64,000 nt of DNA from JBBROS01 sp965260935. GTDB taxonomy: Bacteria; Pseudomonadota; Alphaproteobacteria; Acetobacterales; Acetobacteraceae. The stretch spans positions 2,480,001 through 2,544,000 of the forward strand of contig OZ253374.1 in assembly GCA_965260935.1 (NCBI GenBank), written 5' to 3'. Both the position numbers and the translations under genes were made by a program. The notes below the pieces were generated by a model that saw only the letters and a program-made list of their open reading frames with translations, ran no database searches and was not told the origin of the DNA. Shown here in pieces: positions 25,718 to 33,540 of this stretch (positions are counted from its first letter, which is position 1; each line of letters begins with the position of its first letter).

Positions 25718-27103
25718 CTACTCCGCGGCCGTCTGCATGGGCTGCTGCATCTCCGCCCAGGCAATATCCAGCCCCTGGCCAAACCGGCGGCAGAGTTCCC
25801 GCGCCTCCGCCGCGCTTATCACGAGCGGCGGCGTGAAGGCGATCCGGTCGCCGATCGCCCGCACGATCAGCCCGGCCCGCTCGCAAGCCGCCTGGACCCG
25901 CGGCCCAACGGCGGCAGACGGCGGGAACGGCACGCGGCGGGTTTTATCCGCCATCAGCTCGACGCCGGCGATCAAGCCCACCCCACGGACGTCGCCCACG
26001 AGCGGGTGGCTGCGGAATGCCTCAAGACCTTCGAGGAACGCGGGGGCGACCTCGCGCACGTGTCCGACGATGTCGCGCTCGTGATAGATTTTCAGGGTTT
26101 CGAGCGCCACGGCGCAGGCGACCGGGTGGCCGCCATAGGTGTAGCCGTGGCCGAACGTCCCGTGCTGCCGGCTCGCCTGCATCAGCGCCTCATGCACCCG
26201 AGTCCCGATCAAGAGCGCCGAGATCGGCTGGTAGGCGGCCGAGAGCTGCTTGGCGCAGGCAATCATGTCCGGCTCGATGCCGTAGGCGTCGCAGCCCCAC
26301 ATGACGCCGGTGCGGCCGAAGCCGCAGATCACCTCGTCGGCCACGAGCAGGATGTCGTGCCGCTTCAGCACCGCCTGGATCGCCTGCCAGTAGCCGCGGG
26401 GCGGGGTGATGGCGCCGCCGCCGCCCTGCACCGGCTCGCCGAAGAAGGCGGCGATCGTCTCCGGTCCCTCCTGCTGGATCAGCGCTTCCAGGTTCGCGGC
26501 CATGCGCTTGCTGAACGCCTCCTCGTTCTCGCCGTCCGCGTGGAAGCGGTAATAATTCGGGTTGTCGGCATGGATGAAGCCGGGGAGCGGCAGGCCGAAG
26601 CCCTGGTGCATGTGCGGCTGGCCCGACAGGCTGACGGTGGCCACCGTGTTGCCGTGGTAGCCGCGCACCCGGCCAATGATCTTGCGCCGCTGCGGCTGGC
26701 CCTGGACTCCCCAATAGTTCCAGGCCAGCTTAATCGCCGCGTCGTTCGCCTCCGACCCACTGCATTGAAAAAGCACCCGCGTCATGCCCGGGGGGGCGAT
26801 TTTCAGCAGCGCCTCGGCTAGTTCCACCGCCGGCTCATGGCCCTTTTGGAAGAACGTATGATAGTAGGGCAGCTTCAGCATCTGCCGGTGCGCCGCATCG
26901 GCGAGCCGCCGCTCGCTGAATCCGAGACTCGCGCACCACAGCCCGGCCATGGCCTCGATATATTCCCGCCCCTCGGTGTCCCAAACCCGGCAGCCCTCGC
27001 CGCGGTCGATCAGGATCGCGCCGTCGCGGGCGTGGCGGTCAAGATCGGTCTGCTGATGCACCAGGCTGGCGATGTCGCGGGCATGAAGGGAATTGGGCTG
27101 CAT
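25718..27103 (-). CDS. class III PLP aminotransferase (omega-amino acid/taurine:pyruvate type)
   Basis: 461 residues of the class III (subgroup II) aminotransferases. GSEANDAAIKLAW binds the PLP phosphate, LLVADEVICGFGRTG holds the Asp contacting the PLP nitrogen, and the Lys in ACAKQLSAAYQPISAL is the Schiff-base lysine. The family includes beta-alanine-, taurine- and putrescine-pyruvate transaminases. I start at ATG 27103, since AAAGGAA lies seven bases upstream; an in-frame ATG at 27130 overlapping the ATPase stop is possible. It is the last gene of the taurine-type importer operon, suggesting that it deaminates the imported amino-sulfonate or amine. The substrate is inferred from context only. 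Confidence 0.88.
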   Translation of the reverse strand: MQPNSLHARDIASLVHQQTDLDRHARDGAILIDRGEGCRVWDTEGREYIEAMAGLWCASLGFSERRLADAAHRQMLKLPYYHTFFQKGHEPAVELAEALLKIAPPGMTRVLFQCSGSEANDAAIKLAWNYWGVQGQPQRRKIIGRVRGYHGNTVATVSLSGQPHMHQGFGLPLPGFIHADNPNYYRFHADGENEEAFSKRMAANLEALIQQEGPETIAAFFGEPVQGGGGAITPPRGYWQAIQAVLKRHDILLVADEVICGFGRTGVMWGCDAYGIEPDMIACAKQLSAAYQPISALLIGTRVHEALMQASRQHGTFGHGYTYGGHPVACAVALETLKIYHERDIVGHVREVAPAFLEGLEAFRSHPLVGDVRGVGLIAGVELMADKTRRVPFPPSAAVGPRVQAACERAGLIVRAIGDRIAFTPPLVISAAEARELCRRFGQGLDIAWAEMQQPMQTAAE

Positions 27104-27126
27104 GGTCAGATTCCTTTGGGAACCGT

Positions 27127-27906
27127 TCATTCTTCCGCCATTTGCCAGATCAAGGATAGCACTTCCTCACGCCTGGCCACGAAATCGGGCCGGCTTTTCA
27201 CGCTGCGGATGCCTTCGGCGGCGTGCTCGCGCGCGAACGGCATCGGCAGCCGGGCCACGATCCGGCCCGGGCGGGGCGACATCACCACGACCTCGGTGCC
27301 GAGATAGACCGCTTCCTCGACGCTGTGGGTGATGAACACGACGGTCATCCCGGTGCGCCGCCAGACGGCATGAAGCTCCTCCTGCATTCGCTCGCGCGTC
27401 AACGCATCGAGCGCGCCGAACGGTTCATCCATCAGCAGGACCTTCGGTTCGTTGCACAAAGCGCGGGCAATCGCCAGGCGCTGCTGCATCCCGCCGGACA
27501 GCTCGTAAGGGTAGCGGTCGCGGAACTCCCACAGGCCGGTGGCGCGCAGCCATTGCTCGGTGCGGCTGGCCGCCGGGGCACGGGCCTCGCCGCGCATCTG
27601 CGGGCCGAAGCCGGCGTTGGCGGCGACCGTCATCCACGGGAACAAGGCCGGCTGCTGGAACACCACGCCCCGCTCCGGCCCCGGCCCTGTCACCGTCTTG
27701 CCATCGACGCTCACCACGCCCGTCGTCGGCGGGAGGAATCCGGCCAGGGTCTGCATCATGGTGGTCTTGCCGCAGCCCGACGGCCCGACGATGCAGACAA
27801 AGTCGCCCTGCGCGAAGCCGAGGTCGGCCCGCTCCAACGCCCGCACCGCCGATGCGCCGGTCCCGTACGAGACCGACACGCCGGCGAACTGGACGAAGGA
27901 TGTCAC
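27127..27906 (-). CDS. ABC transporter ATPase (TauB/SsuB type)
   Basis: 259 residues of the nitrate/sulfonate/taurine importer ATPase group. Walker A is GPSGCGKTT, the signature is LSGGMQQRLAIARAL, Walker B is VLLMDEPFGALD, and the switch His is in VVFITHSVEEAVYLG. The N-terminus FAGVSVSYGTGASAVRALE is typical of TauB. Its start overlaps the binding-protein stop by four bases (ATGA). It powers uptake with the two permeases upstream. All nucleotide-binding residues are present. Confidence 0.92.
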   Translation of the reverse strand: MTSFVQFAGVSVSYGTGASAVRALERADLGFAQGDFVCIVGPSGCGKTTMMQTLAGFLPPTTGVVSVDGKTVTGPGPERGVVFQQPALFPWMTVAANAGFGPQMRGEARAPAASRTEQWLRATGLWEFRDRYPYELSGGMQQRLAIARALCNEPKVLLMDEPFGALDALTRERMQEELHAVWRRTGMTVVFITHSVEEAVYLGTEVVVMSPRPGRIVARLPMPFAREHAAEGIRSVKSRPDFVARREEVLSLIWQMAEE

Positions 27907-28922
27907 CCGATCGCCTTTTGCAGGTACTCGGTATCGATTGCCTTCTGGAATGCGTCCAGACCCGGCGCGCTGCGGATGCTGCGCTGCTCGACCAGGAACT
28001 CCGCCGTGTCATGCAGCACTTTGGCGAACTGGCCCGGCGCGCCCGTTTTGCCGAGCCATTCCTTGCCCTCCTGCGCGCGGAAGGGGACGAAATCGTATTG
28101 CTTCATATCCGCCATCGCCACCTCCGGCGTCACCCCGGTCTGCTGGGCAACGATCCGGGCCGCCTCCTCCGGCTTCTGCGTCCACAGCGTCAAGGCGCGG
28201 TCATAGGCCTTGAGGAAGCCGACCACGGCTTGGGGGTACTGCCGGGCGAACTCGTTGCGGACGATGATGAGGTCGGCGATGATGTAGCCCGCTTGGTCCA
28301 GCTTGTCCCAAGTCGGGTAGAGCGTGCCGCCGTCCTCCACGAGCTTGCTGCGCGCCGGGGGCCAGACGTAGGCGGCGTCGATGTCGCCGCGGGACCACGC
28401 CGCCTGGATCGCGGCCGGCTTCATGTCCAGCACCGTCACGTTTCGCTGGGTCAGGCCGTTGGTTTTCAGGAAGCCCAGCAGCCGGAAGTGGCTGGTGGAG
28501 CCGAAGGGGGTCGCCACCTTCTTGCCTTTGAAGTCGGACGGCTTGGCGATGTTCTCGGAGGTCTTGACCACCATGTCCTCGCCGGGACCGATGTTGTCCA
28601 TGATGGCGACGACCTTGTAGCCGAGCCCCTGGCTGATCCCAGCCGCCACCGCCACGGAGCCTGCGCCCAGCCCGATGTCGAGGCTGCCGGCGGCGATGCC
28701 GGCGTTGATGTCGGCGCCGCTGCCCATCTCGGTCCAGTTGATGCGGGCGGCGGTGTCCTGCTCGAACCAGCCGTTGCCCTTGGCGATCATCGAGGGCTTG
28801 GTTTCGGTGAAGAAGCCGGCGTTGATGCTGCCCGGCACCGCGGCCCTCGCCGTGCTTGCCAGCAGCGCGCCGGCGCCCGCGCCCAGCAGGACGCCGCGCC
28901 GCGTCAGTCGATCAAAGCTCAT
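27903..28922 (-). CDS. TauA-like ABC transporter substrate-binding protein
   Basis: 339 residues. The N-terminus MSFDRLTRRGVLLGAGAGALLASTARA has a twin-arginine-like RR followed by a hydrophobic core, so export may be by Tat. The mature part starts AVPGSINAGFFTETKPSMIAK and has GADINAGIAAGSLDIGLG and FKGKKVATPFGSTSHF, the typical taurine/aliphatic sulfonate binding-protein blocks. About 30 bases upstream the permease gene ends, and the ATPase start overlaps its stop. The exact ligand (taurine, alkanesulfonate, or another small amine/sulfonate) is not determinable; the coupled aminotransferase favours an amino-group-bearing ligand. Confidence 0.9.
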   Translation of the reverse strand: MSFDRLTRRGVLLGAGAGALLASTARAAVPGSINAGFFTETKPSMIAKGNGWFEQDTAARINWTEMGSGADINAGIAAGSLDIGLGAGSVAVAAGISQGLGYKVVAIMDNIGPGEDMVVKTSENIAKPSDFKGKKVATPFGSTSHFRLLGFLKTNGLTQRNVTVLDMKPAAIQAAWSRGDIDAAYVWPPARSKLVEDGGTLYPTWDKLDQAGYIIADLIIVRNEFARQYPQAVVGFLKAYDRALTLWTQKPEEAARIVAQQTGVTPEVAMADMKQYDFVPFRAQEGKEWLGKTGAPGQFAKVLHDTAEFLVEQRSIRSAPGLDAFQKAIDTEYLQKAIG

Positions 28923-28938
28923 GATGCCTCCCTAGAAG

Positions 28939-29709
28939 TTAACGCCCGGCCCAATGCACCACCCGGCGCTCGATCCAGACCAGCAGCCGATCAATCGCCA
29001 GCCCGGTTAGCCCGATCATCAGAATGCCGGCGAACACGTAATCCGACCGGAGAAAGCGGCCGGAGTCCATGATCATCCAGCCGATCCCGTTCGAGCCGGC
29101 GATGATCTCGGCCGCGATCAGCGTCGCGTAGACGATCCCGGCCGCAAGGCGGACGCCGACCAGGATTTCCGGCATCGCCGACGGGATGACCACGTGGCGG
29201 AACGCCTGCCACCGGCTCGCACCCAGCGCCTGGGCCACCCGCAGGCGCTCCGGTGGCACGTTGCGTACCCCGTCGCGCGCGGCGACGGCAGCGACCGGGA
29301 GCGCGGCCAGGAACAGCAGCGTGATCTTGCTGGTCTCGCCGATGCCGAGCCAGACGATCAGCAGCACCAGGTAGGCGAGCTGCGGCAACGGGCGCAGGAA
29401 CTCGATGAAAGGGGCGGCGGCCGCGTTCAGCCGGGGCGCGTAGCCCATGCCGAGCCCGAGCAGCGTGCCGGCCGCGGCGCCGGTCAGGAAGCCGACGCCC
29501 ACGCGCACGAGGCTGATGCCGACATGCTCCAGCAGGCTGCGGCCCTTGTAGCCGAACTCGGCCAGTTCGGTAAGCCCGGCCCACACGTCGAGCGGGCCGG
29601 GAAGGAAGATGTCGCGCACGAGGCCGCCGCTGGTGACGGCGACCCACAGGGCGAGCACGGCGGCCATGCTCAGGCCAGTGACGGCCCAGGACGGAAACGG
29701 ACGCCGCAT
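28939..29709 (-). CDS. TauC-like ABC transporter permease
   Basis: 256 residues with about six membrane segments of the BPD_transp_1 family. The start MRRPFPSWAVTGLSMAAVLAL is followed by FLPGPLDVWAGLTELAEFG, typical for the SsuC/TauC N-terminus. The coupling EAA loop appears as RVAQALGASRWQAFRHVVIPSAMPEILVGVR. ATG 29709 overlaps the stop of the upstream permease (TGATG). It is a paralogue of that permease, so the importer is probably a heterodimer. An open frame continues far upstream of this ATG, but that part is out of frame with the real upstream permease. Confidence 0.9.
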   Translation of the reverse strand: MRRPFPSWAVTGLSMAAVLALWVAVTSGGLVRDIFLPGPLDVWAGLTELAEFGYKGRSLLEHVGISLVRVGVGFLTGAAAGTLLGLGMGYAPRLNAAAAPFIEFLRPLPQLAYLVLLIVWLGIGETSKITLLFLAALPVAAVAARDGVRNVPPERLRVAQALGASRWQAFRHVVIPSAMPEILVGVRLAAGIVYATLIAAEIIAGSNGIGWMIMDSGRFLRSDYVFAGILMIGLTGLAIDRLLVWIERRVVHWAGR

Positions 29710-30599
29710 CACTCGCGCCCGCGCCAATGCACCAGGCGGCGGTCGAGCAGGCGCATCGCCCAGGTGAGCGTGACGCCCATCGCGCCCAGCAGCAGGATGC
29801 CGAGCACGATGACGTCGTTGCGCAGGAACTGGCTGGCCGACAGCACCATCCAGCCAAGCCCGTTGCTGGCGGCCAGCAGTTCGGCCGCCACGACGGTCGA
29901 GAACGCGGCGGCGAGCGCGATCTGCAGCCCGGTCAGCACCATCGGCGCCGCGGAGGGCAGGATGACATGGCGGAACACCTGCGCGGAACCGGCCCCCAGC
30001 GACTGCGCCGCCTGCACCCGCTGCTGCTTGACGCCCCGCACCCCCGCGGCGCTGGCGGAGACGATGATGGGAAAGGCGGTCAGGAACAGCAGCGCGGCCT
30101 TCGACGCGTCCCCGGTGCCGAACCAGAGAATCAGCAGGATCATGTAGGACAAGGGCGGCAAGGGGCGCATGAACTGCACGATCCAGTCGAGCGCGGCGTG
30201 GGCCACGCGATTCATGCCCATCCAGAGGCCGAGCGGCACGCCGGCGATGGCTGCGAGCGCGAAGCCGCTGGCGAGCCGGCCCAGGGTGGCGAGCGCGTTG
30301 CCCCAGAGCGTCGTGCCGCGGTAGCCGTGTTCGGAGATGCCGACGGCGGCGGCCCAGACGTCGGCCGGGCCGGGCAGCAAGGCGCGCGGGACGATGCCCC
30401 AAGCGGTCAGCGACCACCAGGCGAACGCCATGGCGGCGACCGACGCGCCTCCGAAGAGGGCGGTGGAAACCACGAACGGGCGCTTGGCGCGCGGTTCCGC
30501 GGGCCTGGTCCCGGCGGCTTCGGCGTGGGTTGCGACGGTGGTCATCGTCGGGATCGATGCAACTCTGGTGCCATCGGTGTTGCGAACCGTTCGCATCAT
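29709..30599 (-). CDS. TauC-like ABC transporter permease
   Basis: Up to 296 residues. After a hydrophilic N-terminal stretch of about 40 residues, six membrane segments follow, with LLPGPADVWAAAVGISEHGYRG and the EAA-type loop QAAQSLGAGSAQVFRHVILPSAAPMVLTGLQ. The annotated start is the most distal ATG; ATG 30545 (MTTVATHAEA) is equally plausible and would leave the palindrome at 30581-30595 outside the gene. It is the first gene of the five-gene importer operon, divergent from mbfA. Two different permeases in one taurine-type operon are less usual than a homodimer. Confidence 0.87.
   Translation of the reverse strand: MMRTVRNTDGTRVASIPTMTTVATHAEAAGTRPAEPRAKRPFVVSTALFGGASVAAMAFAWWSLTAWGIVPRALLPGPADVWAAAVGISEHGYRGTTLWGNALATLGRLASGFALAAIAGVPLGLWMGMNRVAHAALDWIVQFMRPLPPLSYMILLILWFGTGDASKAALLFLTAFPIIVSASAAGVRGVKQQRVQAAQSLGAGSAQVFRHVILPSAAPMVLTGLQIALAAAFSTVVAAELLAASNGLGWMVLSASQFLRNDVIVLGILLLGAMGVTLTWAMRLLDRRLVHWRGRE
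30581..30595. promoter_or_regulatory. candidate operator palindrome between importer operon and mbfA
   Basis: TGCGAA-CCG-TTCGCA, a perfect six-base inverted repeat with a three-base spacer, about 50 bases before the mbfA start. It lies within the first codons of the longest permease frame, or outside the gene if the shorter start is right. Alphaproteobacterial mbfA is known to be controlled by the iron regulator Irr, but this sequence does not resemble the AT-rich Irr box that I know. Confidence 0.35.
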
Positions 30600-30647
30600 T
30601 ACGAAGCCGGGTTGATCGTTTCGGCTCCGTTCGCCATTTTATCGGCA

Positions 30648-31604
30648 ATGCGGACTTTCAACGAACTCGACGAGCGGGAAATCCTCGCCTTAGCCATCAG
30701 CAGCGAGGAGGAAGACGGGCGCATCTACGCGGACTTTGCCGAGAGCCTGCGGGAGGAGTATCCCGACAGCGCCCGTGTGTTCCAGGACATGGTCGCCGAG
30801 GAGGATACCCACCGGCGTTGGCTGATCGACGCCTACGTCGAGAAGTTCGGCAACCACATCCCGCTGGTGCGGCGGCAGGATGTCCGCGGCGCCGTCGTCC
30901 GCAAGCCGGCTTGGCAAATCCGGCCGTTGGGCATCGACGCGGTCCGCCGCCACGCGAGGCAGATGGAGGTTGACGCCAGCCGGTTCTACGGCGAGGCGGC
31001 TGGGCGCACCTCCGACGCGTCGATCCGCAAGCTGCTCGGCGACCTGGCCGCGGCCGAGATCGAGCATCAGCACGCGGCCAACGCCATCGAGGCCAAGCGC
31101 CTGCCGGGCGACAAGCGCGAGCTGGAGGACGAGGGCGCCCGCAAGCGTTTCATCCTGCAGATCGTGCAGCCCGGGCTGGTCGGGCTGATGGACGGGTCGG
31201 TCTCGACCTTGGCGCCGGTGTTTGCCGCAGCCTTCGCCACGCAGGACAGCCGCGACGCGTTCCTTGTCGGCATCGCGAGCTCGGTCGGCGCCGGCATCTC
31301 GATGGGATTCGCCGAGGCGCTGGCCGACGACGGCAAGCTCTCGGGCCGCGGCACGCCGCTGCTGCGCGGGTTCGTGTGCGGGCTGATGACGGTTGCCGGC
31401 GGCATTGGGCATACGCTGCCTTACCTCATCAAGGATTTCTGGACCGCGACGGTGCTGGCCGGGGTCGTCACAGTCTTCGAGCTGCTGGCGATCGCCTGGA
31501 TACAGTGGCGGTACATGGAAACGCCGCCGGTGTCCGCCGCGGCGAAGGTGATGCTGGGGGGCGCGCTGGTGCTGGCCGCGGGAATCCTGATCGGCAACAG
31601 TTGA
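30648..31604 (+). CDS. mbfA: membrane-bound ferritin MbfA (rubrerythrin-VIT1 fusion)
   Basis: 318 residues. The N-terminal ferritin-like/rubrerythrin domain (1-150) carries di-iron ligands in EEDGRIYADFAE, EEDTHRRWL, EVDASRFYGEAA and AAEIEHQHA. The C-terminal half has five hydrophobic segments of the VIT1/CCC1 iron-manganese transporter type (FILQIVQPGLVGLMDGSVST, GISMGFAEALADDG). In Bradyrhizobium and Agrobacterium MbfA exports iron and protects against iron and peroxide stress. ATG 30648 gives MRTFNELDEREILALAISSE, the conserved N-terminus. It is divergent from the taurine-type importer and ends eight bases before the convergent purH stop. Confidence 0.93.
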   Translation: MRTFNELDEREILALAISSEEEDGRIYADFAESLREEYPDSARVFQDMVAEEDTHRRWLIDAYVEKFGNHIPLVRRQDVRGAVVRKPAWQIRPLGIDAVRRHARQMEVDASRFYGEAAGRTSDASIRKLLGDLAAAEIEHQHAANAIEAKRLPGDKRELEDEGARKRFILQIVQPGLVGLMDGSVSTLAPVFAAAFATQDSRDAFLVGIASSVGAGISMGFAEALADDGKLSGRGTPLLRGFVCGLMTVAGGIGHTLPYLIKDFWTATVLAGVVTVFELLAIAWIQWRYMETPPVSAAAKVMLGGALVLAAGILIGNS

Positions 31605-31612
31605 CGCCGCGA

Positions 31613-33190
31613 TCAATGCCGGAAATGCCGCATTCCGGTGAGCACCATCGCCACCCCGGCCTTGTCTGCCGCCGCGACCACCTCCGCGTCGCGCATCGAG
31701 CCGCCCGGCTGGATAACGGCGGTGGCGCCGGCCTCGATCGCCGCCTCCAACCCGTCGGCAAAAGGAAAGAACGCGTCCGAGGCCACGACGCTGCCATGGG
31801 TCAGCGGCTCGTCCTGTCCCGCCGCCCGCGCCGCCGCTTCGCCCTTCCAGGCGGCGATGCGAGCGCTGTCCACCCGGCTCATCTGCCCGGCGCCGATCCC
31901 CACGGTCGCCTCGCCTTTGGCATAAACGATCGCGTTCGATTTGACGTGCTTGCAGACCCTGAAGGCGAACAGCAGGTCGCGCTGCTCCTCGCGGTTGGGC
32001 GCCCGCTGCGTCACCACCTGCAGCGCGTCCGCCTCGACCCGTCCGGCGTCGCGCGACTGGGCGAGAAAGCCGGACGCCACGCTCTTGAAGGCGACGCCGG
32101 GAGCGGCCGGATCAGGCAGTCCGCCGGTCAGCAGCAGGCGCAGATTCTTCTTCCGGGCCAGGATCGCGCGTGCTGCCTCGTCGGCGTCGGGGGCGATAAT
32201 CGCTTCGGTGAAGATCGCCGCGATCCGCTCTGCCGCCGCGGCATCGAGCGTCCGGTTCAGGGCGACGATGCCGCCGAAGGCGCTGGTTGGGTCGCAGCGC
32301 AGGGCAGCTTGCCAGGCGGCTTCGAGGCTCTGTGCAGTCGCCACGCCACAGGGGTTGGCGTGCTTGACGATGACGACGGCCGGGGCGGCGAACTCGACCG
32401 CGCATTCGAAGGCGGCGTCGGTGTCGTTGAGGTTATTGTAGGACAGTTCCTTGCCCTGGACCTGCCGGGCCGTGGCGATCCCGGGCCTGGCGCCGTTGGT
32501 GTAGAAGGCAGCCTGCTGGTGCGGGTTCTCGCCGTAGCGCAGTGTTTGTTGCAGTGTGCCTGAGATCGTCATCCGCGGTGGAAATCGCAGATCCGACTGA
32601 CCCTCTTGGGCAAACCAGGCCGCGATTGCCGCGTCGTAGGCCGCCGTCCTCGCGTAGGCGTCCCCAGCGAGCCGCGTGCGCAGCGCGAGCCGCGTGCCGC
32701 CGGCCGCAAGCTGTTCCTGCACCATCCCGTATTGCGACGGGTCGGTCAGCACCACGACGGAGGCATGGTTCTTGGCCGCCGAGCGGATCAGCGCCGGGCC
32801 GCCGATGTCGATGTTCTCGATGCAGTCCGCCGCCGCGCCGCCGGACGCGACCGTCGCCTCGAACGGGTAAAGGTTGACGCAAACCAGGTCGATGGGCGCG
32901 ATCCCGTGCTGTTGCATCTGCGCCAGGTGGTCCGGCAGATCCCGCCGGGCCAGGATGCCGCCGTGAATATGCGGCGCCAGCGTCTTGACCCGGCCGTCGA
33001 GCATTTCCGGGACGCCGGTGTGCTCGGCCACTTCTTTGACCGCGACGCCAGCCTCGCGCAACGCCTGGGCCGAGCCGCCGGTGGAAAGGATTTCCGCCCC
33101 GTGCGCCGCGAGCGCCTGCGCTAGCGGGACGAGGCCGTGCTTGTCGGATACGGACAGGAGGGCGCGGCGGATCGGGAGCAGGTCGGGCAT
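31613..33190 (-). CDS. purH: bifunctional AICAR formyltransferase/IMP cyclohydrolase
   Basis: 525 residues, the normal PurH length; it carries out the last two steps of de novo IMP synthesis. The IMP cyclohydrolase/MGS-like domain covers about 1-195 (RRALLSVSDKHGLVPLA, ILSTGGSAQALREAG, DGRVKTLAPHIHGGIL). The AICAR transformylase domain follows, with the catalytic Lys-His in VIVKHANPCGVA and KSNAIVYAKGEATVGIGAGQMSRVDS near the C-terminus. ATG 33190 (MPDLLPIRRA) is preferred over an in-frame start at 33226, which adds a non-conserved leader. No other purine gene is adjacent. Confidence 0.95.
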   Translation of the reverse strand: MPDLLPIRRALLSVSDKHGLVPLAQALAAHGAEILSTGGSAQALREAGVAVKEVAEHTGVPEMLDGRVKTLAPHIHGGILARRDLPDHLAQMQQHGIAPIDLVCVNLYPFEATVASGGAAADCIENIDIGGPALIRSAAKNHASVVVLTDPSQYGMVQEQLAAGGTRLALRTRLAGDAYARTAAYDAAIAAWFAQEGQSDLRFPPRMTISGTLQQTLRYGENPHQQAAFYTNGARPGIATARQVQGKELSYNNLNDTDAAFECAVEFAAPAVVIVKHANPCGVATAQSLEAAWQAALRCDPTSAFGGIVALNRTLDAAAAERIAAIFTEAIIAPDADEAARAILARKKNLRLLLTGGLPDPAAPGVAFKSVASGFLAQSRDAGRVEADALQVVTQRAPNREEQRDLLFAFRVCKHVKSNAIVYAKGEATVGIGAGQMSRVDSARIAAWKGEAAARAAGQDEPLTHGSVVASDAFFPFADGLEAAIEAGATAVIQPGGSMRDAEVVAAADKAGVAMVLTGMRHFRH

Positions 33191-33438
33191 AGGCGCGGCC
33201 TTACGCTTGCCAATGGATGAGTGCAATCGGGGCCGGTTGATGCCGAGCGAATGCCCCGGCAGATGACGAACTGCCCAAGGCTGACTCGAAAACTCCGAAG
33301 GCCTAGTGGTCTGATGCTAACGGGCGCTTCAGCGTGCTCGCTGAACCAGCCTGCCGAATACGGCTAGTGCTTCGACTCACGCTGTTTCGTTTCTGCACTG
33401 GTTGCGTAATGCAAAACTCCTAACGTGCTTCAGGAGGA

Positions 33439-33540
33439 CTAAGCAGGCTTGCGTGGCTTGTGCCACGCAAGCCTGCTTAGAAACCTTTGAGGACGCATCA
33501 TTTTACCGGCAGCGTGCCGGCACGCCCTGCCGAATGATGC
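33439..33540. repeat. dispersed two-hairpin element, copy 2 (well preserved)
   Basis: Hairpin A: 19-base perfect arms (33439-33457 and 33462-33480) around loop TTGT, reading CTAAGCAGGCTTGCGTGGC on the left. Hairpin B: GCATCATT (33495-33502) pairs with AATGATGC (33533-33540), enclosing GGCAG/CTGCC and the self-complementary GTGCCGGCAC. Hairpin B ends at the base before the aldehyde dehydrogenase TAA (33541-33543). A related copy lies at 25611-25705. The rest of the gap (33191-33438) holds no gene that I can support, only short repeats of CTAGTG and a further small inverted repeat near 33325-33345. Confidence 0.8.

Noticed and set aside
30581..30595. Interpretation of the palindrome as an Irr box
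   Set aside because: The Irr/ICE motif that I know is AT-rich (TTTAGAA-like); this repeat is not. Kept only as an unspecified candidate operator.
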